A stretch of DNA of 64,000 bases from Roseibium album (GCF_001404515.1 NZ_CXWE01000002.1:62001-126000), one strand, 5' to 3'; shown: positions 43,622-52,827, counted from the stretch's first letter. Translations and numbers: made by a program. The notes: a model not told the origin generated them from the letters alone.

Positions 43622-44493
43622 TTAAATCCCTTTCTCACAAATGACAGGACCGACGCCATGTCGCGGGCGTCATACCCGGCTTCGCAGGCAGCGGTCAGCA
43701 TGGCCTCGTTCAGATCCGCCTGCGGCAGGGTGATACCGAGCGAACGGGCAAGGTCCAGCGCCAGACCCACATCCTTGCGCGCCAGGGCGACAGTGAAACT
43801 GACATCATGTGCTTCCTCATCAAGATAAAGCCCCTTGCGGTAGGAAATGAATGGGGCAGCGGCTGCCGAGTTCTCAATGACTTCATAGGCCGTTTCCGTG
43901 GCAATTCCGGCGTCTGACACAAGCGTCAAGGCTTCTGCTAGACTGTGGTTGAGCCCATGAAGCAGCATGTTGACGCCAAGTTTCATGGCTGCCCCCCGGC
44001 CAGGTCCGCCAAGCCAGATTGTACGCTTGCCGAGAGCCTCAAAGGGCGCATCAAGCAGAGGGACACTCTTGTCTTCCGCACCTGCCATGATCAGAAGCTG
44101 CGCGTCCTGGGCAGCCTTGGTGGCACCTGAGACGGGGGCATCGACAAAACTCAGGCCCGCGTCTGCCATTGCCTCGTGGATCCTCGCCGCGCTTTGAACG
44201 GATATCGTTCCCATCTCTGCAAAAACGGATGCGCCACCCGGTCCAGTGAGCAGGCCGTCGGATCCGAAATAGACAGCCTCGACCGCAGCATCATCGGCCA
44301 GCATCGTGATGACGACATCCGACCTGGCTCTGAGTTCTGACGGAGACGGCGCACTCTCAGCATTGTGATCTCGTGCAAAGGCCTCGGCTTTTTCACCGGT
44401 CCGGTTCCAGACAGTCACCGTGTGACCCGCGGTCACCAGATTGGCGGCCATGCGCACGCCCATCCGGCCAAGCCCGGCAAACCCTACCCGCAT
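43618..44493 (-). CDS. Beta-hydroxyacid dehydrogenase (3-hydroxyisobutyrate dehydrogenase-like)
   Basis: 291 aa from the ATG at 44493, which shares one base with the ATPase stop (TGATG). GFAGLGRMGVRMAANL is the NAD-binding loop, PVSGATKAAQDAQL the substrate-binding segment, and AAMKLGVNMLLHGLN holds the catalytic Lys. The family includes tartronate-semialdehyde reductase and 3-hydroxyisobutyrate dehydrogenase. In this operon a sugar- or polyol-derived hydroxyacid is the likely substrate. Confidence 0.92.
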   Translation of the reverse strand: MRVGFAGLGRMGVRMAANLVTAGHTVTVWNRTGEKAEAFARDHNAESAPSPSELRARSDVVITMLADDAAVEAVYFGSDGLLTGPGGASVFAEMGTISVQSAARIHEAMADAGLSFVDAPVSGATKAAQDAQLLIMAGAEDKSVPLLDAPFEALGKRTIWLGGPGRGAAMKLGVNMLLHGLNHSLAEALTLVSDAGIATETAYEVIENSAAAAPFISYRKGLYLDEEAHDVSFTVALARKDVGLALDLARSLGITLPQADLNEAMLTAACEAGYDARDMASVLSFVRKGFK

Positions 44494-46004
44494 CACGCCA
44501 CTTTCTCCGGAATGATTCCGGAGATCGCCTGAATGAGATTGTCTTCTGTCACTTCATCGGAGGTGAATGTGCGAATGATCTCGCCGTTGAACATTGCGAT
44601 GATCCGGTCACTGACATGTAGTACTTCCGGCATTTCCGAACTGATGACGATGACCGCGTAGCCCTGGCTCGCCAGTTCCCGGATCAGATTGTGGATCTCG
44701 GACTTGCTGCCGACATCGATCCCGCGGGTGGGTTCATCGACGATCAGGATGTTCGGGTGCATGGAGAGCCACTTGCCGATGACAATCTTCTGCTGATTGC
44801 CGCCCGACAGGTTGCCGACAAGCTGTTTCCAACCCGGTGTGCGGATATCGAGCCGATCGCGATATTGGTCGAAAATGGCAATTTCCGCCCCTTCGGCCAC
44901 AAACGGCCCGGCTTTCAGGTCGTTGACCTGGGGCAGGGTCATGTTGTCCCGGCAGTTCATGCCGAGAACAAGCCCCTGTCCCTTGCGGTCCTCGGGAACC
45001 AGCGAAATGCCTTTTTCAATCGCGTCTGCCGGCGAATGGATCGTGGTTTCCTGGCCATCCAGAAGAATTTGCCCTGCTGTCGGGTCGCGAAGACCGAAAA
45101 GCGTCTCGGCAATTTCCGTGCGGCCTGCCCCGACCAATCCGTAGAACCCGACGACTTCGCCCCGACAAACGCTGAAACTGACATTGTGGAACAGCTTGCC
45201 GCATTCAAGACCACGAACCTCCAGCGCAACGTCACCCAATTCGTGGTGGCTGACATTTCGAGACAGATCGAGCTTTCGTCCGATCATCAGCTGGGTCACT
45301 TCCTCTTCGTCCGTTTCCGGCGTTTCGAGCGTTCCGCGATACTGACCATCTCTCAAGACACTTATCCGGTCGGTGATCCTGAAGATTTCCTCCATGCGGT
45401 GAGAAATGTAGATGATGCCGACACCATGCGTTTTCAGATCGCCTATGACGTCGAAAAGCACGACCTTTTCCGCATCGGTCAGTGAAGCGGTCGGCTCATC
45501 GAAAATCACGGCTTTCGCCTCGACGGTCAGAGCCCTGGCAATCTCGACCATCTGCTGATTTGCGATGGACAGGTCACCGACCTTGGTTTTTGCGTCGAAA
45601 CCGACCTTGAGCCTGCCGAGAATCTCGTTGGTTTCGGAATAGAGTTTTTGCCAATCGACACGGCCGAAGCTCTTTTTCGGCAATTCACCAAGATAGATGT
45701 TCTCGGCAACGCTGAGTTCTTCGGCAAGGCTCAGTTCCTGGTGGATGAACATGATGCCCTTGCTTTTTGCCTGCAGTGGCGACGTCATCACAACCGGCTG
45801 CTCGTTGACAACGATCCTGCCTTCATCCGGCTGGTAGATACCGCCGAGAACCTTCATCAGCGTCGATTTTCCGGCACCATTCTCACCCATCAGGGCATGG
45901 ACTTCCCCGGGCATGACGTCAAAGGACACATTGTCGAGCGCGCGCACGCCGGGAAATGTCTTGACGATCCCTTCAAGGCGCAGGGCCGGTGTTTGACTGC
46001 TCAT
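44493..46004 (-). CDS. Sugar ABC transporter duplicated ATP-binding protein (RbsA type)
   Basis: 503 aa with two ATPase halves. The first has Walker A GENGAGKST near residue 37 and signature LSIANQQM. The second has the degenerate Walker A region GLVGAGRTE near residue 290 and signature LSGGNQQK, with Walker B NILIVDEPTRGID. This tandem layout is specific to ribose/xylose/galactose-type importers. It is coupled to the permease gene by an ATGA overlap at 46001-46004. Confidence 0.95.
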   Translation of the reverse strand: MSSQTPALRLEGIVKTFPGVRALDNVSFDVMPGEVHALMGENGAGKSTLMKVLGGIYQPDEGRIVVNEQPVVMTSPLQAKSKGIMFIHQELSLAEELSVAENIYLGELPKKSFGRVDWQKLYSETNEILGRLKVGFDAKTKVGDLSIANQQMVEIARALTVEAKAVIFDEPTASLTDAEKVVLFDVIGDLKTHGVGIIYISHRMEEIFRITDRISVLRDGQYRGTLETPETDEEEVTQLMIGRKLDLSRNVSHHELGDVALEVRGLECGKLFHNVSFSVCRGEVVGFYGLVGAGRTEIAETLFGLRDPTAGQILLDGQETTIHSPADAIEKGISLVPEDRKGQGLVLGMNCRDNMTLPQVNDLKAGPFVAEGAEIAIFDQYRDRLDIRTPGWKQLVGNLSGGNQQKIVIGKWLSMHPNILIVDEPTRGIDVGSKSEIHNLIRELASQGYAVIVISSEMPEVLHVSDRIIAMFNGEIIRTFTSDEVTEDNLIQAISGIIPEKVA

Positions 46005-47002
46005 ATCCTCAGTGCCTCCCTGCCCTTCAGATTTAGCTGGCGATCGAGAAACAGGACCGCGATCAGGATCAGGCCGATCACAAGATTGACCGTTTCCGTA
46101 TCTGCACCGATGTGCCCCAACCCCTTGCGCAGGAGCTGGATTGCCAGCACCCCTCCAAGCGTCGACAGGACCGAGCCAGCGCCACCGGTCAGTTTCGTTC
46201 CTCCCAGGACCACCGCCGTAATGACCCAGAGTTCGTACAGCTCACCGTCATTCGGGTTCACCGACCCGGATTCGGAATAAAACACCACGGCGGAAAGAGA
46301 CGCGAGAAAGCCGATGATCATGAAGTTGATCATCATGTGCGGTCCGACCCGAATGCCGGCATTGATGGCCGCCGTCCTGTTGTCACCGATCGCATAGGCA
46401 TTGCGGCCATGCACCGTCCGGTTCATGACGAACCAGATAACGGCAGTCACAACGAGCAGAAACCAGGTCGCCGTGTGAAGGCCCATGAACTGGGCTTCCG
46501 CGAAGTCGACCAGGGTCCAGTTGAGGTGGGAAGTCGGCTGCTCGCCGTTATACATGAAGACGAGCCCGCGATACCCGAGCATGGATCCGAGCGTGACGAT
46601 AAACGCGTCGACGCCGGTCTTCCAGACGATCAGGCCGTTCAAGGCACCCAGCAGAATGCCGGTCACAAGAGCAAGTGCCCATGCAATCGGAATGACGCCG
46701 TCGCCGAGGCCGGCAAACACCGGCCATGTCATGCTGTTGAGCAGCACGATGGCACTGAGGGCAAAGGTCGCGCCGACGCTGAGGTCGATGTTGCCGTTGA
46801 CCATGATGATCGTCATGCCGATGGCGATAATACCGATTGGTGCCGACTGTTTGAACAGCAGCAGCATGTTGTCCAGATCCATGAAGGCCTTGTTGCTGAG
46901 CGACAGGTATTCGCCGGCGATCGAGAAGAAGAGCAGCTCGACAACGATAAATCCCCAGATCGCGCCGCGTTTCAAAAAGGTACTGAGAGTTCCAGGTTCC
47001 AT
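46001..47002 (-). CDS. Sugar ABC transporter permease (RbsC type)
   Basis: 333 aa from the ATG at 47002, with AAGG just upstream; a GTG five codons earlier is possible. About ten membrane helices are visible. VNGNIDLSVGATFALSAIVL near residue 85 and GALNGLIVWKTGVDAFIVTLG near residue 125 are the conserved RbsC segments, and TAVVLGGTKLTGGAGS lies near the end. A second RbsC-type gene lies immediately upstream, so the channel is probably a heterodimer. Confidence 0.93.
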   Translation of the reverse strand: MEPGTLSTFLKRGAIWGFIVVELLFFSIAGEYLSLSNKAFMDLDNMLLLFKQSAPIGIIAIGMTIIMVNGNIDLSVGATFALSAIVLLNSMTWPVFAGLGDGVIPIAWALALVTGILLGALNGLIVWKTGVDAFIVTLGSMLGYRGLVFMYNGEQPTSHLNWTLVDFAEAQFMGLHTATWFLLVVTAVIWFVMNRTVHGRNAYAIGDNRTAAINAGIRVGPHMMINFMIIGFLASLSAVVFYSESGSVNPNDGELYELWVITAVVLGGTKLTGGAGSVLSTLGGVLAIQLLRKGLGHIGADTETVNLVIGLILIAVLFLDRQLNLKGREALRI

Positions 47003-47013
47003 GTATCCCTTCC

Positions 47014-48045
47014 TCACGCGATCGGTGACCAGAGTTTGCCGCGCTTGGCGGCAACATCGAGCCAGACGGCAAGTATGATGATGATCCAGGTCACGACGTA
47101 TTGGACGTAGAACTGAAGTCCGACGAGGAGAAGTCCGTTTTGGATGAAACCAAGGATCAGGACGCCAATGACGGTCTTGAAAATGGTGCCCGACCCGCCA
47201 AGCAGGGACGCACCGCCCAGAATCACCGCCGCCAGAACCTCCAGCTCAAGCCCCTGCCCGACCGTGTTCTGACTTCCAAGAGACCTGCTGGCCTGGATGA
47301 GGCCGGCCGTAGCCACGCAGAAGGCAGACATCAGGTAACAGGTAAACACGACCCGGGCTCTCTGGATGCCGGAGAAAGTTGCGGCCGTGCCGTTGCCGCC
47401 CACAGCATAGACCTTGCGCCCGAACGGTGTCTTGGCCAGCACGATGCCGAGCACCGAGGCGACAAGCGCAAAGAGCAGGATCGGAATTGGAATACCCAGT
47501 GCGTCGGACTGACCGAACATGCTGAACCAGGTCCCTTCCTTGTCGGCGATATCCATGTTCTTGCCGCCGGAATAGGTCAGCGTCAGCCCGTGAATGGCCG
47601 ACAACATGCCAAGCGTCACAATCAGCGAGTTGAGCTTGAGGTATCCGACAAGAAATCCGATGAAGGCACCGAGACACAGGACCATCGCATACATGGACGG
47701 GATGGCAAGTGCCGGGCCGATCTGGTCGTGAAGATCCAGAACCACGATCGTTGCGAAAGACATCATGGATCCGACTGAGAGATCGAGATTTCCGCTGATG
47801 ACGACAAACGTGACGCCCAGCGCCATCACGCCGAGGATCGCTGAAGAGCGCACGACGCCCATGATGTTGTCAGGGGCCAGAAAACGCTCATTGGCGATCG
47901 TGAAGCCGATGATGAACAGCGCGAATGCGACAAGTATGCCCTGCTTGGCCAGAAATCCGCCAATGCCTGACAGGTTGAATGGCCGCATCGTCTTCTCCTT
48001 CGATCCACTTTCGGGACCGGCTGACTTGCTTGAGACGTCAGACAA
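47014..48045 (-). CDS. Sugar ABC transporter permease (RbsC type)
   Basis: 343 aa from a TTG start at 48045 with GGGAGG six bases before it. An ATG at 47988 with its own GGAG would remove a polar N-terminal tail. VVISGNLDLSVGSMMSFATIV and AFIGFLVGYLKLNSLIVTLGM are the RbsC hallmarks, and AVILGGASLLGGSGT lies near the end. It is clearly a paralogue of the permease at 46001. Two permease genes with one ATPase and one receptor point to a heterodimeric channel. Confidence 0.93.
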   Translation of the reverse strand: MSDVSSKSAGPESGSKEKTMRPFNLSGIGGFLAKQGILVAFALFIIGFTIANERFLAPDNIMGVVRSSAILGVMALGVTFVVISGNLDLSVGSMMSFATIVVLDLHDQIGPALAIPSMYAMVLCLGAFIGFLVGYLKLNSLIVTLGMLSAIHGLTLTYSGGKNMDIADKEGTWFSMFGQSDALGIPIPILLFALVASVLGIVLAKTPFGRKVYAVGGNGTAATFSGIQRARVVFTCYLMSAFCVATAGLIQASRSLGSQNTVGQGLELEVLAAVILGGASLLGGSGTIFKTVIGVLILGFIQNGLLLVGLQFYVQYVVTWIIIILAVWLDVAAKRGKLWSPIA

Positions 48046-48070
48046 CAGATCCTCCCTAACCTGTTGATTT

Positions 48071-48868
48071 CTATAAAAGCGTCATACCGCCATCGATCAT
48101 CACAATCTGCCCGGTCATGTAATCGCTTTCGCGCGAAGCCAGAAAGGTCGTCGTCCCGGTGATATCCGCAGGGGTCGCGACCCTGCCGCGCAGGATGTCC
48201 GCGGAAAACTCTTCCATGGCCTGACCCGGACGCTCCGCGGCGCCGATCTGCATGAGATCCTGATCCACCTGTTCCCACATTTCCGTGGCAACGACACCCG
48301 GTGCAAACCCGGTGACCGTTATGTTGTGTTTCGCCAGATCCCTTGCGCCCGATTGCGTCAACGACACGACCGCCCACTTGGAGGCGCAGTAGGGCGCCAC
48401 GTTATCAAAGCCCTGGCGGCTGGCTATGGAAGCCGTGTTGATTATCTTGCCACCCCCGCCCTGCGCGATCATCTGCCGGGCGGCCTCCTGCGTCCCGATC
48501 AGGCACCCAAGGCCGTTCACGGTCATGATGGAGTTCCAGTTGTCCTCGGTCACATCGAGAAAATTCATCGGTTTGTTGACGCCGGCATTGTTGAATTTTA
48601 CGTCGAGTTTGCCGAATGCCGCCACTGCCTTTTCAATCATCGCACAGACCTGATCCCGCCGGGTCACATCGACCTGCGCCCAGGTGACGTTGGCGTGATT
48701 GACCCTGGCGCGGGCTTCATTGGTCGCGGCAACCGATTGAACGAGATCGCCGTTGATGTCGGCGAAACAGACGTCGGCACCTTCGCTCAGTAGTGCTTCA
48801 CCGATGGCCCGGCCAATACCTCTGGCCGCGCCGGTCACAATACAGGAACGCCCGGACACACGGCCCAT
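48071..48868 (-). CDS. Short-chain dehydrogenase/reductase
   Basis: 265 aa. The Rossmann loop is VTGAARGIGRAIG, NNAGVNKP is the structural Asn motif, and the catalytic Ser and YxxxK are in NTASIASRQGF and YCASKWAV. The end reads SDYMTGQIVMIDGGM. It resembles sorbitol, galactitol and acetoin/diacetyl-type SDRs that oxidise polyols or reduce ketones. It sits between the receptor and permease genes of the leftward operon. A related SDR is encoded in the rightward operon at 51955. Confidence 0.94.
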   Translation of the reverse strand: MGRVSGRSCIVTGAARGIGRAIGEALLSEGADVCFADINGDLVQSVAATNEARARVNHANVTWAQVDVTRRDQVCAMIEKAVAAFGKLDVKFNNAGVNKPMNFLDVTEDNWNSIMTVNGLGCLIGTQEAARQMIAQGGGGKIINTASIASRQGFDNVAPYCASKWAVVSLTQSGARDLAKHNITVTGFAPGVVATEMWEQVDQDLMQIGAAERPGQAMEEFSADILRGRVATPADITGTTTFLASRESDYMTGQIVMIDGGMTLL

Positions 48869-48897
48869 GGTTTTCCTCCCGGTTGAAATATCTCATG

Positions 48898-48924
48898 AAA
48901 AAAGGCGCGGGAGTATCCCGCGCC
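48898..48924 (-). terminator. Intrinsic terminator after the RbsB-type receptor gene
   Basis: On the minus strand GGCGCGGGA-TAC-TCCCGCGCC forms a 9-bp stem followed directly by TTTTTT. It is the best intrinsic terminator in the window. Placed right after the receptor gene and before the rest of the operon, it should make most transcripts stop after the receptor and so give it higher expression. Confidence 0.85.
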
Positions 48925-48931
48925 GTTGGGA

Positions 48932-49894
48932 TCAGAATACCGGTTTGCTGTATTCAGCCATGTTGTCCTGTGTGATCTTCGGTGTGTCGAAGTAGTTCAG
49001 GAACGGGACTTCGGTACCGGAAAGAACATCGATTGCAGTTTTCAGGGCTGCTTCCGCGTCATCCACCGGAGACTGGTAAATGGAACCCCAGTATTCACCG
49101 CGCTCCATCGCTTCGTATCCGACGGAGAAGTTGGTCGCCCCCACAAAGATGATCCCTTCGCGCCCGGCAGCCTTGGCGGCGTTCAGGGCACCGACGCCCA
49201 TGTTGTCATCGCCTGAATAGACACCGTCGATGTCATCATACTTGACGAGGAAGGCTTCCATGACCTTCTGGGATTTTTCGCGGTTCCAGTCGCCGGGTTG
49301 CGTTTCCACCAGGGTGACGTTCGGACAAACTTCCGGGAGCCGATCTTCAAAGCCCTTGGCGCGCTCGATCGCTGTCGTATATCCCGGCTGACCGGAAATC
49401 TGGACGATTTTGGCTTCGTTCTCGATGCCCATGTCCTTGAACTTGTCACACATGATCTCGGCAGATCTCGACCCTTGGGTGATGTTGTCCGGCCCGGAGA
49501 AGGACTTGACGAAATCGAACCCCTGCTCGGCGATGTTCGAGTTTGTGACAATCACGGGAATGCCCGCCTTGTGCGCCTTGCGGACAGCGGGAATGACCGC
49601 CTCGCCATTTGTTGGCCAGATGATGATGGCGTCGACTTCCTGCTGGATCAGATCTTCCATCTGTGCAATCTGGCGCGCAACGTCGCCACCGGCGTCGAGA
49701 ACAACAGCCTCGACATTCGAATTGGCATCCGAAGCGGCAATAAAGGCCTTTTCATAGGTCGTCTGGTAGCTGTCCACACCGACATTGTTCTGCGTGATGC
49801 CGATTTTCATCGATTCAGCAGAAGCTGCGCCGGTCAGCGCCAGACCAGTGATGGCAGTCGTTGCCACAAGCAACGAACGAAACTTGCTCGTCAT
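48932..49894 (-). CDS. Sugar ABC transporter substrate-binding protein (RbsB type)
   Basis: 320 aa with a Sec signal peptide ending near GAASAES. The type-1 periplasmic fold is shown by MKIGITQNNVGVDSYQTTYE, then DLIQQEVDAIIIWPTNGEAV near residue 82 and DGVYSGDDNMGVGALNAAK near residue 225. Such receptors bind monosaccharides or polyols. It is the first gene of the leftward operon and shares the 49895-50187 control region with the fused regulator. Confidence 0.94.
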   Translation of the reverse strand: MTSKFRSLLVATTAITGLALTGAASAESMKIGITQNNVGVDSYQTTYEKAFIAASDANSNVEAVVLDAGGDVARQIAQMEDLIQQEVDAIIIWPTNGEAVIPAVRKAHKAGIPVIVTNSNIAEQGFDFVKSFSGPDNITQGSRSAEIMCDKFKDMGIENEAKIVQISGQPGYTTAIERAKGFEDRLPEVCPNVTLVETQPGDWNREKSQKVMEAFLVKYDDIDGVYSGDDNMGVGALNAAKAAGREGIIFVGATNFSVGYEAMERGEYWGSIYQSPVDDAEAALKTAIDVLSGTEVPFLNYFDTPKITQDNMAEYSKPVF

Positions 49895-50187
49895 TCCGAA
49901 ATCCTCCCTTGGGAACCCTTGAAGGTTCTGTCATGTCCGCGTCCCCTCCGGACGTGGAATGCGCACTCATCGCGAGCGTCGTTCTTAAACCTGCACAGCT
50001 CTTCGTGATGCTGCCCTATCGAAAATATCCAAAATGGATGTTTTAATATTCAATATGAACATTTTGCCGGTTTAGCCTCGATGCAGGCTCACCCACTCTT
50101 TGGAGGAAGGTCAATGTCGATCCAAAAAATATTCATTTTGAGGAAATGCAAAAGTGGTTTGTCCCGTCCGGAAACTGGAGACGCGAG
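49895..50187. promoter_or_regulatory. Divergent control region of the 42899-59541 locus
   Basis: This 293-bp gap separates the leftward importer operon from the rightward regulator and catabolic operon. It holds three copies of a 15-bp motif: 50030-50044 (CAAAATGGATGTTTT), 50051-50065 (CAATATGAACATTTT) and, on the minus strand, 50126-50140 (CAAAATGAATATTTT). The first two start 21 bases apart, so they lie on the same DNA face. Each copy approximates the palindrome CAAAAT-N4-ATTTTG. They are the obvious sites for the adjacent fused regulator. Confidence 0.7.
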
Positions 50188-51942
50188 ATGAACCATCATA
50201 AGGGAGAGCTGGTTCAGGAGACGTCTTTTCTCACGCCTCAGGCCAAAACGGAAATTCTCAAGGCGCTTACGTTTCTGGAGAGTTTCGAAGACGAGCTTGA
50301 CGGTCTGATCGAAATTTCGGCTCCCAACCCATATGTCAAAATGTCGGCATACCTGGTCAGGAGACATCTGGAGGCAAAGGTCGTGACGCCGACATCGCTG
50401 ATCGGCGCTTCGGGCGTTCCGTATGCAACCGCCACCCGGCGTCTGAGGAAGATGATCGACGACGGATTGGTCGAGCAACGGCCCCGAACCTCAAGCGGAC
50501 GTTCCTTTTCTCTTCATCCAAGTGCAGAGATGCTCGAAGCCTGGACCCAGTTCAGTGGCAGGATGCGCAGGTTGGCGGCACAGGCCTTCGGGTCGGACGC
50601 TCCCCGGGCCGACACGCAGGATTACTATTTCGCGGGCTCCTACCTGGAAGCCCAGACCATCCAGCCTCCGCAGGTTCTGCTCGAACCTCTCAAGCTCTCG
50701 GGCGGGCTGCGGGTTCTGGTTCACGGTGACCCGACCTTCATGGTCATGCACGGGCTCAAGCGGCAATTCGAACAGGTCGTCGGCTGCCCGATCCAGCAAC
50801 GGGCGTTTTCAATTGACCGGCTTCACGAAGAGGCAGTCAAGAACGCCCAGCGCACGACCAGCAGGTATGACCTGATCGCGCTTGACCTGCCCTGGGTCGG
50901 AGAATTCGCGGCGAAGGGCTACCTGCACCCGATCGATGCAGTTCTGGACGTCGAACGGCTGAGCCCAAGCGATTTTCACACAGCCGGTTGGATGGCAGCC
51001 CATTGGGACAAGCGGCCTTTCGGCGTTCCCTCGCAGACAACGCCTGAACTTCTGTTCTACCGCAAGGACTTGCTGGCAGAAGCCGGGCTTGAACCCCCGC
51101 ACACGACCGATGCCCTGCTGGAGGCAGCCGAGGAACTGCATGAACCGACCAAGGGACGCTACGGCATCGCCTGGAACGCGGCCCGCGGCACAGCGCTCGG
51201 CCACACATTCATGATGGCCTGTGCCGACTTTGGTCAGCCTGTACTTGATCTTGCAAAGCAGGCCGGCGGTTACGATGCATCCAGGCTCGCACAGGAAGAC
51301 TACCGACCAACGATCGATACCGAGCGCGGTCTGCTTGCCGCCGAGTATCTGATGGCGCTCCTGCGCTATTCTCCGCCGGATATCCTGTCCATGGCCTGGT
51401 ACGAACGTGTTCGGCCCTTTGCCAACGGCAAGGTTGCAATGGCATATGGCTATACCTTGCTCGCCCCTTATTTCGAGCAGAACCCTGCCTGCGCTGCCTT
51501 TGGAAAAGTCGGTTACCTGCCGCATCCGTCCGGATGCAAGGCACCCAATATCGCACCGGTCGGCGGATACCTGCTCTGCATTCCGGCCAACATCGCGCCA
51601 GACCGCCTTGAAGCCGCCACCGAGGCCCTGATCGTTTTCACATCGCCTGAAGCGCAAAAGCTCTACGTGGAAAACGGCAGCAGGACGAATCCGAGATACT
51701 CCGTGGGCGCCGATCCCGAAGTACGCAGGCTCTCACCGATCTTCGAAGCCGTGGATTCCATGTCCTGGCACGACGAGCTGCAATTCTGGCCGCGGCCGCC
51801 AATCCCGGAAATCAACGACATCATCCGCATCTGCGGAGAGGAATGCCACGACATGCTGCGCGGCGTTCAATCACCAAAAGCTGCGCTTCAAGCAGCCCAG
51901 AATCGTGCCGACCGGATCTTGAGGGAGGCAGGAAAACTCTAA
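50188..51942 (+). CDS. Winged-helix regulator fused to a family-1 solute-binding domain
   Basis: 584 aa from the ATG at 50188, with GGAG seven bases upstream; an earlier ATG at 50146 would add 14 residues. There is no signal peptide. Residues about 35-125 are a helical, winged-helix region (VKMSAYLVRRHLEAK, then PTSLIGASGVPYATATRRLR, then DDGLVEQRPR). From about residue 170 the chain is a family-1 solute-binding protein: LRVLVHGDPTF, DLIALDLPWVGEFAAKGYL, then FYRKDLLAEAGLEPPHT and a complete C-terminal lobe. It is best read as a cytosolic one-component sensor, comparable in plan to E. coli SgrR, which uses a different binding-protein family. The adjacent importer has an RbsB-type receptor, so the sensor domain was not taken from it. 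Confidence 0.85.
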   Translation: MNHHKGELVQETSFLTPQAKTEILKALTFLESFEDELDGLIEISAPNPYVKMSAYLVRRHLEAKVVTPTSLIGASGVPYATATRRLRKMIDDGLVEQRPRTSSGRSFSLHPSAEMLEAWTQFSGRMRRLAAQAFGSDAPRADTQDYYFAGSYLEAQTIQPPQVLLEPLKLSGGLRVLVHGDPTFMVMHGLKRQFEQVVGCPIQQRAFSIDRLHEEAVKNAQRTTSRYDLIALDLPWVGEFAAKGYLHPIDAVLDVERLSPSDFHTAGWMAAHWDKRPFGVPSQTTPELLFYRKDLLAEAGLEPPHTTDALLEAAEELHEPTKGRYGIAWNAARGTALGHTFMMACADFGQPVLDLAKQAGGYDASRLAQEDYRPTIDTERGLLAAEYLMALLRYSPPDILSMAWYERVRPFANGKVAMAYGYTLLAPYFEQNPACAAFGKVGYLPHPSGCKAPNIAPVGGYLLCIPANIAPDRLEAATEALIVFTSPEAQKLYVENGSRTNPRYSVGADPEVRRLSPIFEAVDSMSWHDELQFWPRPPIPEINDIIRICGEECHDMLRGVQSPKAALQAAQNRADRILREAGKL

Positions 51943-51954
51943 TGGGAGGAACTC

Positions 51955-52764
51955 ATGGACCCCAATCGTCTTAAGGGAAAGAACATTCTGATCACCGGAG
52001 CCGCACAAGGCATGGGTGCAGCGAATGCCGAATATTTTGCCGCACACGGCGCCAATGTTGCGCTCGGCGACATCAATGTCGACGGGGTCAACGAGGTTGC
52101 CGGCCGGATCAATGCCCGCGGCAACGGCAAGGCGATTTCCATGAAACTCGATGTGACCAAAAGACCCGACCACACAGCCGCGGTCAACGCCACGGCAGAT
52201 GAATTCGGTTCGATCAATATCATGCTCAACAATGCCGGCGTGAACAAACCCAAGATGTTCCTCGACATCGACGAGGACAACTGGGATCTGATCATGAACA
52301 TCAACGCCAAGGGCATGCTGTTCGGCATGCAGGAAGCGGCCAGGAAGATGATCGATCAGGGGCCGATGGATGATCATCCTTACAAGATCATCAATGTCGG
52401 CAGCATCGTGTCCCGCACCGCGTTTCTGGATGTAGTGCCGTACTCCTGCTCCAAATACTGCGCCCTGGCAATGATCATTGGCGGTGCAAAGGCTCTCTGG
52501 CAACACAAGATCACGGTCAATGGCTACGGGCCGGGCGTCGTGAAGACAGAGCTATGGGAGCAGCTCGACAAGGATCTCGTCGAGATCGGCATGTTCGAGA
52601 AGGAAGGCCAGTCGATGGATCACCTGGCAGAAACCATGATCCTGATGAAACAACTTTCCACGCCAGACGACGTCAAGGGAACCGCCGCGTTCCTGTGTTC
52701 CGACGAAAGCGACTACATGACCGGCCAGCTCATCATGATCGATGGCGGCATGATCATGCAATGA
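51955..52764 (+). CDS. Short-chain dehydrogenase/reductase
   Basis: 269 aa, starting 12 bases after the regulator stop with GGAGGAA before the ATG. The cofactor loop is ITGAAQGMGAANAEYF, NNAGVNKP matches the SDR at 48071 exactly, and Ser and YxxxK are in NVGSIVSRTAF and YSCSKYCA. The end SDYMTGQLIMIDGGM also echoes that paralogue. It probably oxidises a polyol or alpha-hydroxyketone. Two related SDRs in one locus suggest successive oxidations or two stereoisomers. Confidence 0.93.
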   Translation: MDPNRLKGKNILITGAAQGMGAANAEYFAAHGANVALGDINVDGVNEVAGRINARGNGKAISMKLDVTKRPDHTAAVNATADEFGSINIMLNNAGVNKPKMFLDIDEDNWDLIMNINAKGMLFGMQEAARKMIDQGPMDDHPYKIINVGSIVSRTAFLDVVPYSCSKYCALAMIIGGAKALWQHKITVNGYGPGVVKTELWEQLDKDLVEIGMFEKEGQSMDHLAETMILMKQLSTPDDVKGTAAFLCSDESDYMTGQLIMIDGGMIMQ

Positions 52765-52827
52765 CCTGAAAACCCGTCAATCTTGAAACGTAACATGCGG
52801 CGGTAACAACGCCCGCAGGAGAGACTT

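Noticed and set aside
48071-52764. Tandem duplication of the whole divergent locus
   Set aside because: Only the two SDRs are related across the control region; their neighbours are not.
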